64,000 nucleotides of DNA from contig CAVTLA010000001.1 in assembly GCA_963735465.1 (NCBI GenBank), positions 1,426,001-1,490,000 of the forward strand. The letters run 5' to 3'. The notes below the pieces were generated by a model. The model was not told the origin of the DNA and did no database searches. It saw only the letters and a list, made by a program, of their open reading frames with translations. Position numbers and translations under genes: made by a program. Positions 27,139 through 35,569 of the stretch are shown piece by piece (positions within the stretch are counted from its first letter, which is position 1; the number at the start of each line of letters is the position of its first letter). This DNA is from DASZHJ01 sp963735465 (GTDB lineage: Bacteria; Pseudomonadota; Alphaproteobacteria; ATCC43930; CGMCC-115725).

Positions 27139-27792
27139 TCAGCGGCAGGCGTCGCCGACACGCTTGTATTCACCGGGATTGTCGAGGTGGGTCTGGCGGG
27201 CATTGCGCTCCGCCATCGCGTCGTCGATCGCGGTCTGGAATACCTGGCGCAGCGGCGCCACCAGCCGCATCTTGTTGGCCGCCTCCTCGGAAGCTGGGAT
27301 CGGGAGCTCCGGCGGCATCCCCGCGATCGCGGCCTCGAGAACGCGCTTCAGGCGCGGCGCGTATTCCCGGAACACCTCGTCGTCGATCGCCTTGTGCTTG
27401 CGCTCGTGAACCAGCACCGCGTCATAAGGGCAGGTGCCGGGCTTGCGATCCCGCACCACATAGATCCGCCGCGGGCTGAGGATCACCCGGACCGTCACCC
27501 GCTCGATCCACTGGCAGAGGCCCGCAGGGGATTCCTGCGCCATGACCGCCGCCTCGATGCCGTACTGCAGCTCCATCCGGTAGAGGCCCATGGTGCGGCC
27601 GTCGTGATAGGCCTTGCCCGAGAGTTCCTGCAGACGCGGCTGGGTCAGCGAATTGTCGACGACGGCCTCCGGCAACCGGAGCAGCAGCGTGACCTCGGGC
27701 TTGGAGGCAGGACAGACCCGCGCCGTCGCCGCCCGTGCGGAGAGCGGGCTGAGCAGGACGAAGAGAGCCAAGGTGCAGAGCGATGCTTTCAC
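27139..27792 (-). CDS. Secreted hypothetical protein with HExxH motif (DUF922-like)
   Basis: Unrecognised protein of 217 residues with a clear signal peptide (about 1-21, cleavage after ARA). HERKH at 129-133 fits the zinc-protease HExxH pattern; four cysteines (Cys27, Cys93, Cys121 and one near the C-terminus) could form disulfides in the periplasm. The layout resembles DUF922-type predicted secreted zinc proteases, but I see no proof of activity. It lies 57 bp after the start of the glutamine-synthetase-like gene, on the same strand, and is probably expressed separately. Confidence 0.7.
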   Translation of the reverse strand: MKASLCTLALFVLLSPLSARAATARVCPASKPEVTLLLRLPEAVVDNSLTQPRLQELSGKAYHDGRTMGLYRMELQYGIEAAVMAQESPAGLCQWIERVTVRVILSPRRIYVVRDRKPGTCPYDAVLVHERKHKAIDDEVFREYAPRLKRVLEAAIAGMPPELPIPASEEAANKMRLVAPLRQVFQTAIDDAMAERNARQTHLDNPGEYKRVGDACR

Positions 27793-27892
27793 GGCGGCCG
27801 AGGCAAGGGCACAAGGGAGCCCGTTCTCGTTCTAAGACCGGCACCTCATGGTGTCCGCTCGCGGCCAGGAGGGCAATAGGGATCGCTGGGGC

Positions 27893-28475
27893 CTAATCGT
27901 GACGTGGCGACCGATGCGCCGCCGCCTCCCCCTCACCGTCCGCCACCACTTCCCGCACCAGCGCCCGCGCGTCCCGACGCAGTTTTCGCAGTCGCGGGAG
28001 GTCGTATTCGAAAGCGTGGCCTGCCAGCGCCATGTCCACGGTCTCGCCGTCTCGGGACAGCGGCAGGATCAGACGCCGTGTCAGCTTGGGAGAGGCATCG
28101 CCGCGCACCGTGAAAATATTCTCGGAATAGATCGGGCGCCGCGTCGTCACCATCTGCAGATAGAGGCGGGTTACGAAACTCGGCGTGCTCCGACTGCCCG
28201 GGCAGCACGTCGTCTATGAACAATCCCGTTGGATCGCGCCCGAAGGCATCGACGAAGCGCATGCCCACGCGGCGATAGCGGAAGCGGATGCGGTCCTCGT
28301 CGCGACAGACGTCGAGCATCATCACCATGGGCCACAGCCGGCCGGGAATGTCTCCGGCATCGACATCGGACCGGCCAGGCATCAGCCGCGTGCCCTTCTT
28401 CGCCCGCCAGATCTCGTAGAGCGCGCGCAGGTCGTCGTTCGGGATCGACAGATGGCCGAGGTATTGCGGATCCAT
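27893..28475 (-). pseudogene. PAS_5-family protein gene, disrupted by an apparent +1 frameshift
   Basis: The reading frame from ATG 28475 (GGAG 9 bases upstream) begins as a PAS_5 domain: DLRALYEIWRAKKG, FRYRRVGMRFVDAFGRDPTG and LPGQSEHAEFRN. Just after FRN the frame shifts. Removing one base of the GGG run at 28168-28170 (plus strand) joins it to RLYLQMVTTRRPIYSEN and TRRLILPLSRDGETVDM, which completes the fold and stops at 27893. The corrected protein is about 193 residues. The domain is predicted to be a cytosolic sensor of unknown ligand. An intact relative is at 46631-47143. Sequencing error and real decay cannot be told apart here. Confidence 0.75.
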
Positions 28476-28905
28476 TTCCAGTGCTCCGAGCCGGCGTGGC
28501 TTCCGCGCGGCGATGACCCCGCGCGCGGCATGGTTTCCCATACTTGGAAGGCGGCGCTTATATGGCCTATCTACCGGGGGCGACATCACTATTTTGTCAG
28601 GCCTCGTATGCGGTTCTAAGAACTGGAGGAGAGCCGGCATGGTCTTGCGGCATCGCGGTAATTCTTCGCCTCGACTTGGGCGGGCGGGCGCAATTTACCG
28701 TCGGAATCACTGCCACCCGCGACATGAAGGGAATGGCATGATCACGCTTTTCGCCGGCCGGTTGCCCGTCGGCAGCTTCGGAGCGAGCATCCTTTAGCGA
28801 TTGGGCGCTATTCTCGCCCGCCGGGATTGCCCGGTCGGGGGCTTTCGCCTGATACCCGAGCCTCCTGAGGTTCCCCAAAGCTACGGGATTGCGTCGACAC
28901 CGGCC
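28476..28905. other. Intergenic region between the PAS_5 gene and the TonB-like gene
   Basis: About 430 bp separate two divergent genes and should hold both promoters. A possible plus-strand sigma-70 site is TTGTCA (28594-28599), 17 bases, TAAGAA (28617-28622). A short frame with a good ribosome binding site (28639-28797) is listed separately. No RNA gene, repeat or mobile element was recognised. Confidence 0.4.
28639..28797 (+). CDS. Possible 52-residue small protein upstream of the TonB-like gene
   Basis: An ATG at 28639 is preceded by GGAGG (28625-28629) at a 9-base spacing, one of the better ribosome binding sites in the area. The frame codes for a basic 52-residue peptide that ends 3 bp before the first possible (TTG) codon of the TonB frame. 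I recognise no domain, and the peptide is rich in Arg, His and Gly. It could be a leader peptide or a chance frame; protein-level conservation is the missing evidence. Confidence 0.22.
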   Translation: MVLRHRGNSSPRLGRAGAIYRRNHCHPRHEGNGMITLFAGRLPVGSFGASIL

Positions 28906-29886
28906 ATGGCACCGCAACTGCGGGATATCACGCTCCGGACACCCGATCGCAGCGAGGTTGGCCTCGGCGCGACCGGAGTTCGGATCGACCCCGGTGAGCG
29001 CCGGGATGCCGCCGGGACGACCGGCGGGCGCATCGATCCCGTGGACCGTCCGGACGCCACCCGCGTGCGCCCGACGATCAAGGTGCGGCATTGGGCGGTG
29101 GCGGCAGCCGTGCTGCTCCACGTCGTCGCGATCATCCTCTGTCTGCTCGATTGGAATGGGATCTTCGCCCGCGCCTTTGCGCCGCAGCCGGTCGCCATTC
29201 CCGTCGCTCTCATCATCGAGACCCCGCCGGAACCGCCAAAACCGCCACCCCCACCTCCACCGCCGCCGCCTCCGCCCCCGACACCGGATCCGACGCCGCA
29301 GCCGGTGACACCGCGCATGTCGGGCGCCGACGAGAAGACGGCCGCTGTCGCCGACAAGCCCGAGCCGGCTCCTCCGACGCCAAAAGAACAGGTCGAGGCG
29401 CAGAAGCCGAAGCGTCCGAGCACGGGACCATCCAGCGAGAAGGAGCCGCCGGCGCCGGCCGCCGACGCGAAGGCGATCGGCCGTCAGGCCGCGATCGCGC
29501 CGCCGGCCCGAACGGAGGCGCCGAAGGGCGATATTTTTCACTCGATCCGCCTGCCGTCGAGCCCGGGCGGACGGGAGCAGCGCGATCAGGCCGGCGACGC
29601 CTACCTGAACCAGCTCCGCGACCTGGTCGAGCGCAACCGCGTCTACCCGCCGACCTCGGCCTTCCCCGGCGGCGGCGAGCGGGTGGCTGTCTACAGCATC
29701 CTGGTGGATCCCGCGGGGAACCTGACGGCTCTTACTCTGCTTCAGTCCTCGGGATCGCTGCTCCTCGACGAGGCGGCCGGCCGCATGCTCCGCGCCAGCG
29801 CACCGTTCCCCCCGCTGCCGTCTTCCTATCCACAGATGCGGACGCTCATCACCGTGGAGATCCCGATGTTCCCCAATCGCGGCTGA
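28906..29886 (+). CDS. TonB-like energy transducer
   Basis: Inner-membrane protein linking proton-motive force to outer-membrane transporters. From the ATG at 28906 it has 326 residues: a cytoplasmic N-terminus, one membrane helix (62-82), a periplasmic proline-rich arm with a run of 13 prolines (113-125), a charged Pro/Lys linker and a TonB C-terminal domain (about 238-322, YLNQLRDLVERNRVYP, VYSILVDPAGNL). The start is uncertain: the frame extends to a TTG at 28801 and no good ribosome binding site marks either codon. No exbB/exbD is nearby. Its place upstream of a type II secretion locus is unusual and may reflect a role there. Confidence 0.8.
   Translation: MAPQLRDITLRTPDRSEVGLGATGVRIDPGERRDAAGTTGGRIDPVDRPDATRVRPTIKVRHWAVAAAVLLHVVAIILCLLDWNGIFARAFAPQPVAIPVALIIETPPEPPKPPPPPPPPPPPPPTPDPTPQPVTPRMSGADEKTAAVADKPEPAPPTPKEQVEAQKPKRPSTGPSSEKEPPAPAADAKAIGRQAAIAPPARTEAPKGDIFHSIRLPSSPGGREQRDQAGDAYLNQLRDLVERNRVYPPTSAFPGGGERVAVYSILVDPAGNLTALTLLQSSGSLLLDEAAGRMLRASAPFPPLPSSYPQMRTLITVEIPMFPNRG
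28966..29058 (+). repeat. Tandem 15-residue coding repeat at the N-terminus of the TonB-like protein
   Basis: Residues 21-35 (GATGVRIDPGERRDA) and 37-51 (GTTGGRIDPVDRPDA) are two copies of one motif, ten of fifteen positions identical, spaced 16 residues apart. They lie in the cytoplasmic part before the membrane helix, a region usually very short in TonB proteins. Confidence 0.55.
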
Positions 29887-30127
29887 CGGGGCCGTCAGAA
29901 CTGCCGGTTGCGACCGTTGATGCCCGCCATCCCTATGCAGAAGGCGATCGGCAGCCGACCGTTCCCAAATATGACATGGAGCAGGCTCGGCCTGGCCGCA
30001 TTAAGGTGCTCGCCTCAAGAGCCATGAGTGATGTAGGACGGGGCGGGGGGTGGGGTCATCCGCCCCCGCGCCACAGTTGTATTGGGGCAGCAGACGAGGA
30101 CTAATGCCAATCCGGAAGGAGCCTAAC

Positions 30128-31417
30128 TTGAACGTCCCGCCGACGGGCTCTCCCCAGCCGGAGACGCCGTCGCCCGGGGAGGCGAATCCGACGCCGACCA
30201 ACCCGCTTCCGGAATCACCGGCGGCCGCGCCGTCGTCGACGGCTTCACCGGCAAAGCCGCCAATACGGCGCATCATCCCGATCCCCACGCGGAAACGCGA
30301 GATGCGGGTGCCGCCGCCGAAGTCGAGGCCGGCCGGCGGGCTGCGCCCCGTTGCCGCCAGCACGAAGCCGACGGCGACCATCACGCGCCTCACGGACGCG
30401 ACGCCCATTGCCGAGCCGCCACCGGCGCCGCCGAAATATCGTTCGATCCACCTCGCGACCACCCAATCACTGGGCGGCCGCACCGAACCGCCCCACGACG
30501 TTGTCCGTGCACGGCCACCATCGGTGCCGGCAATCTGGGAGCGGCCGGCGCCGGCGCGAAAATCGCCGTGGGCGCGGCCGCTCGATCCGATGTCGGACCC
30601 GGCCGCCGCGCCAGCCACGCCGACCGCGCTCGCGCCACCGCCGCCGCATGACGTGCAGCCCGCGGCATCCGCGCGGCCGGCGCAATCGCTTGCGGATCTC
30701 CCTCCGGTCAGCGCGTCGGACTGGGTGCAGAAGGTGGGCGAGAGCGCGCGCAAGCTGGATGTCGTCGTGGTGTTTCACAGCATCGCGCATTCCGGCTCCG
30801 ATGCGTTTCAGTTCGCGTTCCGCACCATGATGCAGGAGGTGCTGCCGCAGCTCGGCCGGCCCTATATCGCCTATCGCTTCTCCCTGGACGCCGAGCCCAC
30901 CTTCGTCATGGAGATGGCGGAATGCCTCGGCCTGCCGGCGAACAGCGCGGTGACCGGCGCCGGCATTCTCTGGAGCGGTCCGCGGCGCCGGCTGTCGCTG
31001 ATCGGCGATCGTGCATTCCAATCGCGGTCCGCCTTTTCGCGGTTCCTGCAGGAGACGCTGGCCCTGCAGCACGCGCGTCTCCCGAGCGGAGCGCTGTCCA
31101 TCGCCGATGTCCCAGCCGCCCCGGCGCCGCGCGCGCGGCCGCAACCCGCGGCTACGGCGGCGGCGGCACCGCCGAAATCCGCGGCACGACGACGGCTCAC
31201 GGCCGCTGCCCTGATGCTCGTGGGAACCTTGGTCGCGGTGGCGCTGCTCGCAAGCACCGTGATCGACTGGCGGCCAACGCCGCCGCTCTCTCAGGGACCG
31301 GTCGTGCCAACCGCGCAACCCGCGGTCGCTCCCGATGCGCCGCAGGCGTCGCAACCCGCGCCGCCCCCTCGCCCGCCGCAGAAATCGCCAGCGCAGCAGC
31401 CTCGCCGTAAATCCTGA
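30128..31417 (+). CDS. Unrecognised proline-rich, membrane-anchored protein next to the type II secretion genes
   Basis: A 429-residue protein of unknown function. Residues 1-190 are a low-complexity Pro/Ala/Arg region. A compact domain at about 195-325 begins LDVVVVFHSIAHSGSDAF and continues with predicted alternating strands and helices, somewhat thioredoxin-like but without a CxxC pair. One membrane helix follows at about 357-379, then a short Pro-rich tail. The TTG at 30128 is chosen because GGAAGGAG lies 6 bases upstream; the in-frame ATG at 30104 is the alternative. It lies between the TonB-like gene and gspD. The preceding 241 bp hold no gene that I can support. Confidence 0.6.
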   Translation: MNVPPTGSPQPETPSPGEANPTPTNPLPESPAAAPSSTASPAKPPIRRIIPIPTRKREMRVPPPKSRPAGGLRPVAASTKPTATITRLTDATPIAEPPPAPPKYRSIHLATTQSLGGRTEPPHDVVRARPPSVPAIWERPAPARKSPWARPLDPMSDPAAAPATPTALAPPPPHDVQPAASARPAQSLADLPPVSASDWVQKVGESARKLDVVVVFHSIAHSGSDAFQFAFRTMMQEVLPQLGRPYIAYRFSLDAEPTFVMEMAECLGLPANSAVTGAGILWSGPRRRLSLIGDRAFQSRSAFSRFLQETLALQHARLPSGALSIADVPAAPAPRARPQPAATAAAAPPKSAARRRLTAAALMLVGTLVAVALLASTVIDWRPTPPLSQGPVVPTAQPAVAPDAPQASQPAPPPRPPQKSPAQQPRRKS

Positions 31418-31637
31418 TTTTCCGGCGGGCCCGTTCGCGAATTTCGAAAATGTGCGCCACCGCGCCGCACGCGCTCGACAGCAACCAGATAATAGATCGC
31501 ATTTACCGTGACAGTTTGATTTCCGTTGCGGCTCTCGCGCGGAAATAACTCAATTGTCGAGTCATGCGAGTCTGACGATGATGCGTCGCTCACGGGGGGT
31601 CCGTGCGCCAGCGCGCATCTAATCAGTAGAGCCGGTT

Positions 31638-33965
31638 TTGCAGCATCAATCAGAGAACTCACCCGCCGCTCGGGTGCCGCGCCGGGACGTTGTCCGCCGT
31701 CGCACACTCTCACTTTCGCTCTTCCCGTTTTGCGCCGCCGCGCTGTCGATCTCCCTGACGGCCTGCAAGTTGCCGCCGGCCAATCAGCCGATCGCCACCT
31801 CGACGCCGCCGACGTCGCAGGCGATGCCGGCGCCGGCCGACGCACCGGCGACCCCGCCGGATACTAGCGAAGCGCGTCCCGCCAGCACACCTCGGCTCTA
31901 TCCCGGAACCGGCGTCTTCATCCGGGCGCAACCGCTCGCGGCGCAGGGTCGGCCGGAGACGGCGGAAGGCGACATCACTCTCAATTTCGTCGATGCCGAT
32001 GTGCACGACGTCGTCCGCTCGGTCCTGGGCGACGTGCTGCATCTGAACTACGCCTTCGATCCCAAGCTGCAAGGCAACGTGACCGTGCAGACCAGCCGTC
32101 CGCTGCGCCGCGACGACGTGCTGCCGACCCTCGAGCAGGTTCTCAGGCTGAGCGGGATGGCGATCGTCCAGAGCGACAGCGTTTACCGCGTGGTACCGAT
32201 CGAGGAGGCCGTGCGCAGCGGCTCGGTGACGCCCAGCGCGGTGCCGGCGCGCGGCACGACCGCGAATGCCGCCTTCAGTACCCAGATCGTGCCGCTGCGC
32301 TACGTCTCCGCCGCCGAGGTGCAGCGCATGCTGCAGCCCTTTGTGCCCAAGGGCGGACGCATCGACGCCGACGCGAGCCGCAATCTGCTCATCGTCTCCG
32401 GCACCGGTCAGGATCTCACGGCGATCACCGATCTCATCAACACCTTCGACGTCGACTGGCTCTCGGGCATGTCGCTCGGGATATTTCCGCTGCAGAACGG
32501 CACGCCAAAGGGTGTCGCCTCCGAGCTCGAGACCATCTTTGCCGCCGGCAGCGGCGCGCCGCTCGCGGGCCTGCTGCGCTTCGTGCCCCTGGAGCGCATC
32601 AACTCGGTCCTGGTGATCTCGCCCCAGCCCGCCTATCTCGACCGCGTCCGCACCTGGATCGCGCGCCTCGACCAGGACGACGAGAACACGCCACGGATTT
32701 ACGAGTATCACGTCCAGAACAGCCGTGCCGCCGACCTCGCGAAGGTGCTGTCGCAGCTGCTGTCGTCGGGGCGGGTCAGCACGGTCGACGCGCAGACGGC
32801 GCCGGGCACCGCGCCGGCACAGCTCGGCGGCGGCCTGCCGTCTCTCGGTTCCGGCCTCCCCTCGGCGACACCGTCGAGCGGCGGGATTGGTTCCGCCACG
32901 GTCACGCCGACGCCCTCGGCCTCGCCAGCGGCGCCGCAGCAGCAGGCTGGATATGCCTCGGCGGGCAATCCGCAGGCCGACACCAGCGGCGGCGGCAATC
33001 TACCCGCGATCGCGCAGCCGGAATTCGCCGGTGCGGGCGCCAGCAGCTCGGGCGGATCGAGCAACGACGCTGCCCTGCCCCAGGCGAAAGTCGTCGCGGA
33101 CGAGAAGAACAACGCCCTGGTGATCTTCGCCAAGCCGCGGGACTACCGGATGATCGAAGATACCGTCCGCAAGCTCGACGTTGTGCCCCTGCAGGTGCTG
33201 ATCGAGGCCACGATCGCCGAGGTGACGCTCAACGACAATCTGCAATACGGCGTCGAGTGGTTCCTCCAGGGGAGCCACAACCTGTTCAATCTCTCGGCGG
33301 ACCCTACCGGCGCGGTCAACCTGGTCAACAATGGCTTCAATTACGTCTTTTCGGCCGGCAACGCCAAGGTGGTGCTGAACGCGCTGTCGTCGATCACCAA
33401 CGTCAACGTGATCTCCTCGCCGCAGCTCCTGGTCCTCGATCATCACGTCGCGACCTTGCAGGTCGGCGATCAGGTTCCGGTTCCGGTACAGCAGTCCGAG
33501 AGCACGCTGACCGCGGGCGCGCCGGTCATCAACACCATCGCCTACGTCGATACCGGCGTCATTCTCCGGGTATCGCCGCGGGTCAACACCAACGGCCTCA
33601 TCACCCTCGACATCACCCAGCAGGTGAGCCAGGCCAGCACCACGACGACCTCCACCCTCAACGCGCCCACGATCTCCCAGCGGCGCGTCGACAGCACGAT
33701 CACGGTCCAGGATGGACAGTCGATCGCTCTCGGCGGCCTCATCACCGACAACAAGACGCGGGGCAAGGACAGCATCCCCATCCTCGGCGATATCCCTGTG
33801 GTCGGGAATCTCTTCGGGACCACCAAGAACTCGGCGGTGCGGACGGAGTTGCTGATCCTGCTGGCGCCGCGGATCGTCCACAACGCCTATGAGGCGCGCT
33901 CCGTCACCGAGGAGCTGCGCAACCGCCTGCATGCCCTGGCCCCGCTGGGTCCGCAGATCAGATAG
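31638..33965 (+). CDS. gspD: Type II secretion system secretin GspD
   Basis: Outer-membrane secretin forming the exit pore, 775 residues. A lipobox-like SISLTAC with Cys43 suggests a lipoprotein that needs no separate pilotin. N0 (about 110-180), N1-N3 ring domains and the C-terminal secretin barrel (about 560-750, VISSPQLLVLDHHVATLQVGDQVP, TPILGDIPVVGNLF-like end) follow. The N3 region carries a long Ser/Gly/Pro/Ala insert (about 390-475). The TTG start at 31638 is not firm; GTG at 31674 is possible. The 220-bp gap before it is A/T-richer and may hold the promoter. gspK overlaps its 3' end. Confidence 0.92.
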   Translation: MQHQSENSPAARVPRRDVVRRRTLSLSLFPFCAAALSISLTACKLPPANQPIATSTPPTSQAMPAPADAPATPPDTSEARPASTPRLYPGTGVFIRAQPLAAQGRPETAEGDITLNFVDADVHDVVRSVLGDVLHLNYAFDPKLQGNVTVQTSRPLRRDDVLPTLEQVLRLSGMAIVQSDSVYRVVPIEEAVRSGSVTPSAVPARGTTANAAFSTQIVPLRYVSAAEVQRMLQPFVPKGGRIDADASRNLLIVSGTGQDLTAITDLINTFDVDWLSGMSLGIFPLQNGTPKGVASELETIFAAGSGAPLAGLLRFVPLERINSVLVISPQPAYLDRVRTWIARLDQDDENTPRIYEYHVQNSRAADLAKVLSQLLSSGRVSTVDAQTAPGTAPAQLGGGLPSLGSGLPSATPSSGGIGSATVTPTPSASPAAPQQQAGYASAGNPQADTSGGGNLPAIAQPEFAGAGASSSGGSSNDAALPQAKVVADEKNNALVIFAKPRDYRMIEDTVRKLDVVPLQVLIEATIAEVTLNDNLQYGVEWFLQGSHNLFNLSADPTGAVNLVNNGFNYVFSAGNAKVVLNALSSITNVNVISSPQLLVLDHHVATLQVGDQVPVPVQQSESTLTAGAPVINTIAYVDTGVILRVSPRVNTNGLITLDITQQVSQASTTTTSTLNAPTISQRRVDSTITVQDGQSIALGGLITDNKTRGKDSIPILGDIPVVGNLFGTTKNSAVRTELLILLAPRIVHNAYEARSVTEELRNRLHALAPLGPQIR

Positions 33966-34869
33966 CGCCGCCCGGCGGGGATCCGCCGTCGCGGCGCGGC
34001 GCGAGCGCGGCTTCGCGCTCCTGGTGGTGATCTGGGTGCTGGCGCTGCTGGCGGTGCTCGCCACCGGCTTTGCCGCCGACACCCGCGGGGAAGCGCGCCA
34101 GGCCCGCAATCTCCTGGAGAACGCCCGCGCCCAGGCCATGGCGGAAGCCGGCGTGGCCCTCGCGGTGACGGGTCTCCTCGATCCCAATCCCCTGACGCAA
34201 TGGCTCGCCGACGGCACCGCCCGGGACCTGCCCTTCGACGGCGGACGCCTGCACATCACGGTTCAGGACGAAGGCGGCAAGGTCAACCTGAATGCCGCCG
34301 CGCCGGAGCTTCTCTCGGGCCTGCTGGCCGCCGCGGGATTGCCCGGCGAGGCGCGGAACTCGCTGCTGGATGCCATTGTCGAGCGCCGCCGCGCGGCGGG
34401 CGACGCCACGATCGGCATGGACAGCAACGCGGTCTTGGCGGCACCGGAATCCGGCCCGGCGTTCGAGTCGATCGACGAAATCCGCGCCCTCCCAGGCGTG
34501 ACGCGCGCGACCTTCGACGCGATCGCGCCGTACATCACCGTCTTCTCCCGGGTGTCGCGGGTCAATCCTCTGACGGCACCGCGCACGGTGCTGCTGTCAC
34601 TACCGAACGTGAACCCGCAGGAGGTTCAGGCGGTGCTCGCCGCCCGGGCGGCGATCGCGGCGGGCCAGATCTCGGTGCCGATCCCGTTCCTCACCGGCAC
34701 CGACCGCTATACCGTCCGCACGGCGTCCCGGGCGACGACGATAACAGTGGCCGCCGCCACCGGGAGCGGCGCGGTCTTCGTCCGCCAGGCACTGCTGTTC
34801 CTGACGGGAAAGCCGGATCATCCCTATGAATTCCTGGACTGGCGTCAGGTCGTCGCGGCCGCCGGCTAA
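33931..34869 (+). CDS. gspK: Type II secretion minor pseudopilin GspK
   Basis: Large minor pseudopilin expected to cap the pseudopilus tip, 312 residues from the ATG at 33931. A prepilin leader ends at Gly27, followed by FALLVVIWVLALLAVLATGF; residue 5 of the mature protein is not Glu, as usual for GspK. The alpha-domain insert and the T2SSK helix-hairpin region (LNAAAPELLSGLLAA, IDEIRALPGVTRATFDAIAPYITVFS) are recognisable. The start lies 35 bp inside gspD in another frame. It faces the minus-strand gsp operon, with 13 bp between the converging stops. Confidence 0.85.
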   Translation: MPWPRWVRRSDSAARRGSAVAARRERGFALLVVIWVLALLAVLATGFAADTRGEARQARNLLENARAQAMAEAGVALAVTGLLDPNPLTQWLADGTARDLPFDGGRLHITVQDEGGKVNLNAAAPELLSGLLAAAGLPGEARNSLLDAIVERRRAAGDATIGMDSNAVLAAPESGPAFESIDEIRALPGVTRATFDAIAPYITVFSRVSRVNPLTAPRTVLLSLPNVNPQEVQAVLAARAAIAAGQISVPIPFLTGTDRYTVRTASRATTITVAAATGSGAVFVRQALLFLTGKPDHPYEFLDWRQVVAAAG

Positions 34870-34882
34870 CGTCGCCGGCCGG

Positions 34883-35551
34883 CTACTCGGTGCGGTCCTC
34901 GTGCAGCTTCAGCTCCGTCTGCGCCGCTCCGTTGCTCACCACCACGCGGTCCGCTGTGATTGCCTGCACGGTCCAGCCGCCGACCTGCTGGCCTTCCCGG
35001 GCGCGGGTGAGGCTCGGCGACTTGTCCTGGCGGATCAGGGCCACGCGACCGTCCCGGGAGATCACCACACCGGCGAGCGTCAGGGACGACATCGCCGCCG
35101 ACGCCGGCCGCGCGATGGCCGCGGGACGACGGGTGACGGAAAACAGCGGACGCGCCGTCACTTCGTCATAGCTCGCGAGGGGCGGCATCACGAAGGGTCC
35201 GTCTTCGGCGGCGGCCGCCGATATGGCCGCAGCGGCCGTCGGCTCGCCGGTGCGGGCCATGACCGGCTCGTCGGTCAATTCCCGATAGACGACGACGGCG
35301 CAGGTCATGCATGCCACGAGGAGTACGGCGAAGCCGGCAAGATGCAGCGCTGACCAGCCCCGGATCAGCGTCGGTGCGGGGCGCCGAGAGGTGATGGTCG
35401 ACGGCGGCAGCGGGCGCCGGTCCGGCGGAACATCGACGGAAATCTCCACCGGGGATTTCGCCGGTGCCGATCGCCGTGGCGCGGGCGGCTGCTGGCGGGG
35501 CGGTGCCGCGACGCTTCGGCGCGATCGGATGTTGCTGAGATCGAAGACCAT
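34883..35551 (-). CDS. GspC/GspN-like inner-membrane type II secretion protein
   Basis: A 222-residue protein with a proline-rich cytoplasmic N-terminus, one membrane helix (about 67-88) and a periplasmic HR-type domain at about 125-215. RPLFSVTRRP, LAGVVISRDGRVALI and EGQQVGGWTVQAITADRVVV match the homology region of GspC that links inner-membrane platform to secretin. No PDZ or coiled-coil follows, so it is a short GspC, or the GspN-type described in some systems. It is the last gene of the minus-strand gsp operon, 18 bp after gspM. Confidence 0.75.
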   Translation of the reverse strand: MVFDLSNIRSRRSVAAPPRQQPPAPRRSAPAKSPVEISVDVPPDRRPLPPSTITSRRPAPTLIRGWSALHLAGFAVLLVACMTCAVVVYRELTDEPVMARTGEPTAAAAISAAAAEDGPFVMPPLASYDEVTARPLFSVTRRPAAIARPASAAMSSLTLAGVVISRDGRVALIRQDKSPSLTRAREGQQVGGWTVQAITADRVVVSNGAAQTELKLHEDRTE

Positions 35552-35569
35552 GCCGGGATAACGCTTTCG

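Noticed and set aside
28597..29541. Minus-strand 314-codon frame opposite the TonB-like gene
   Set aside because: Arg/Gly-rich mirror of the Pro-rich coding sequence; no start signal.
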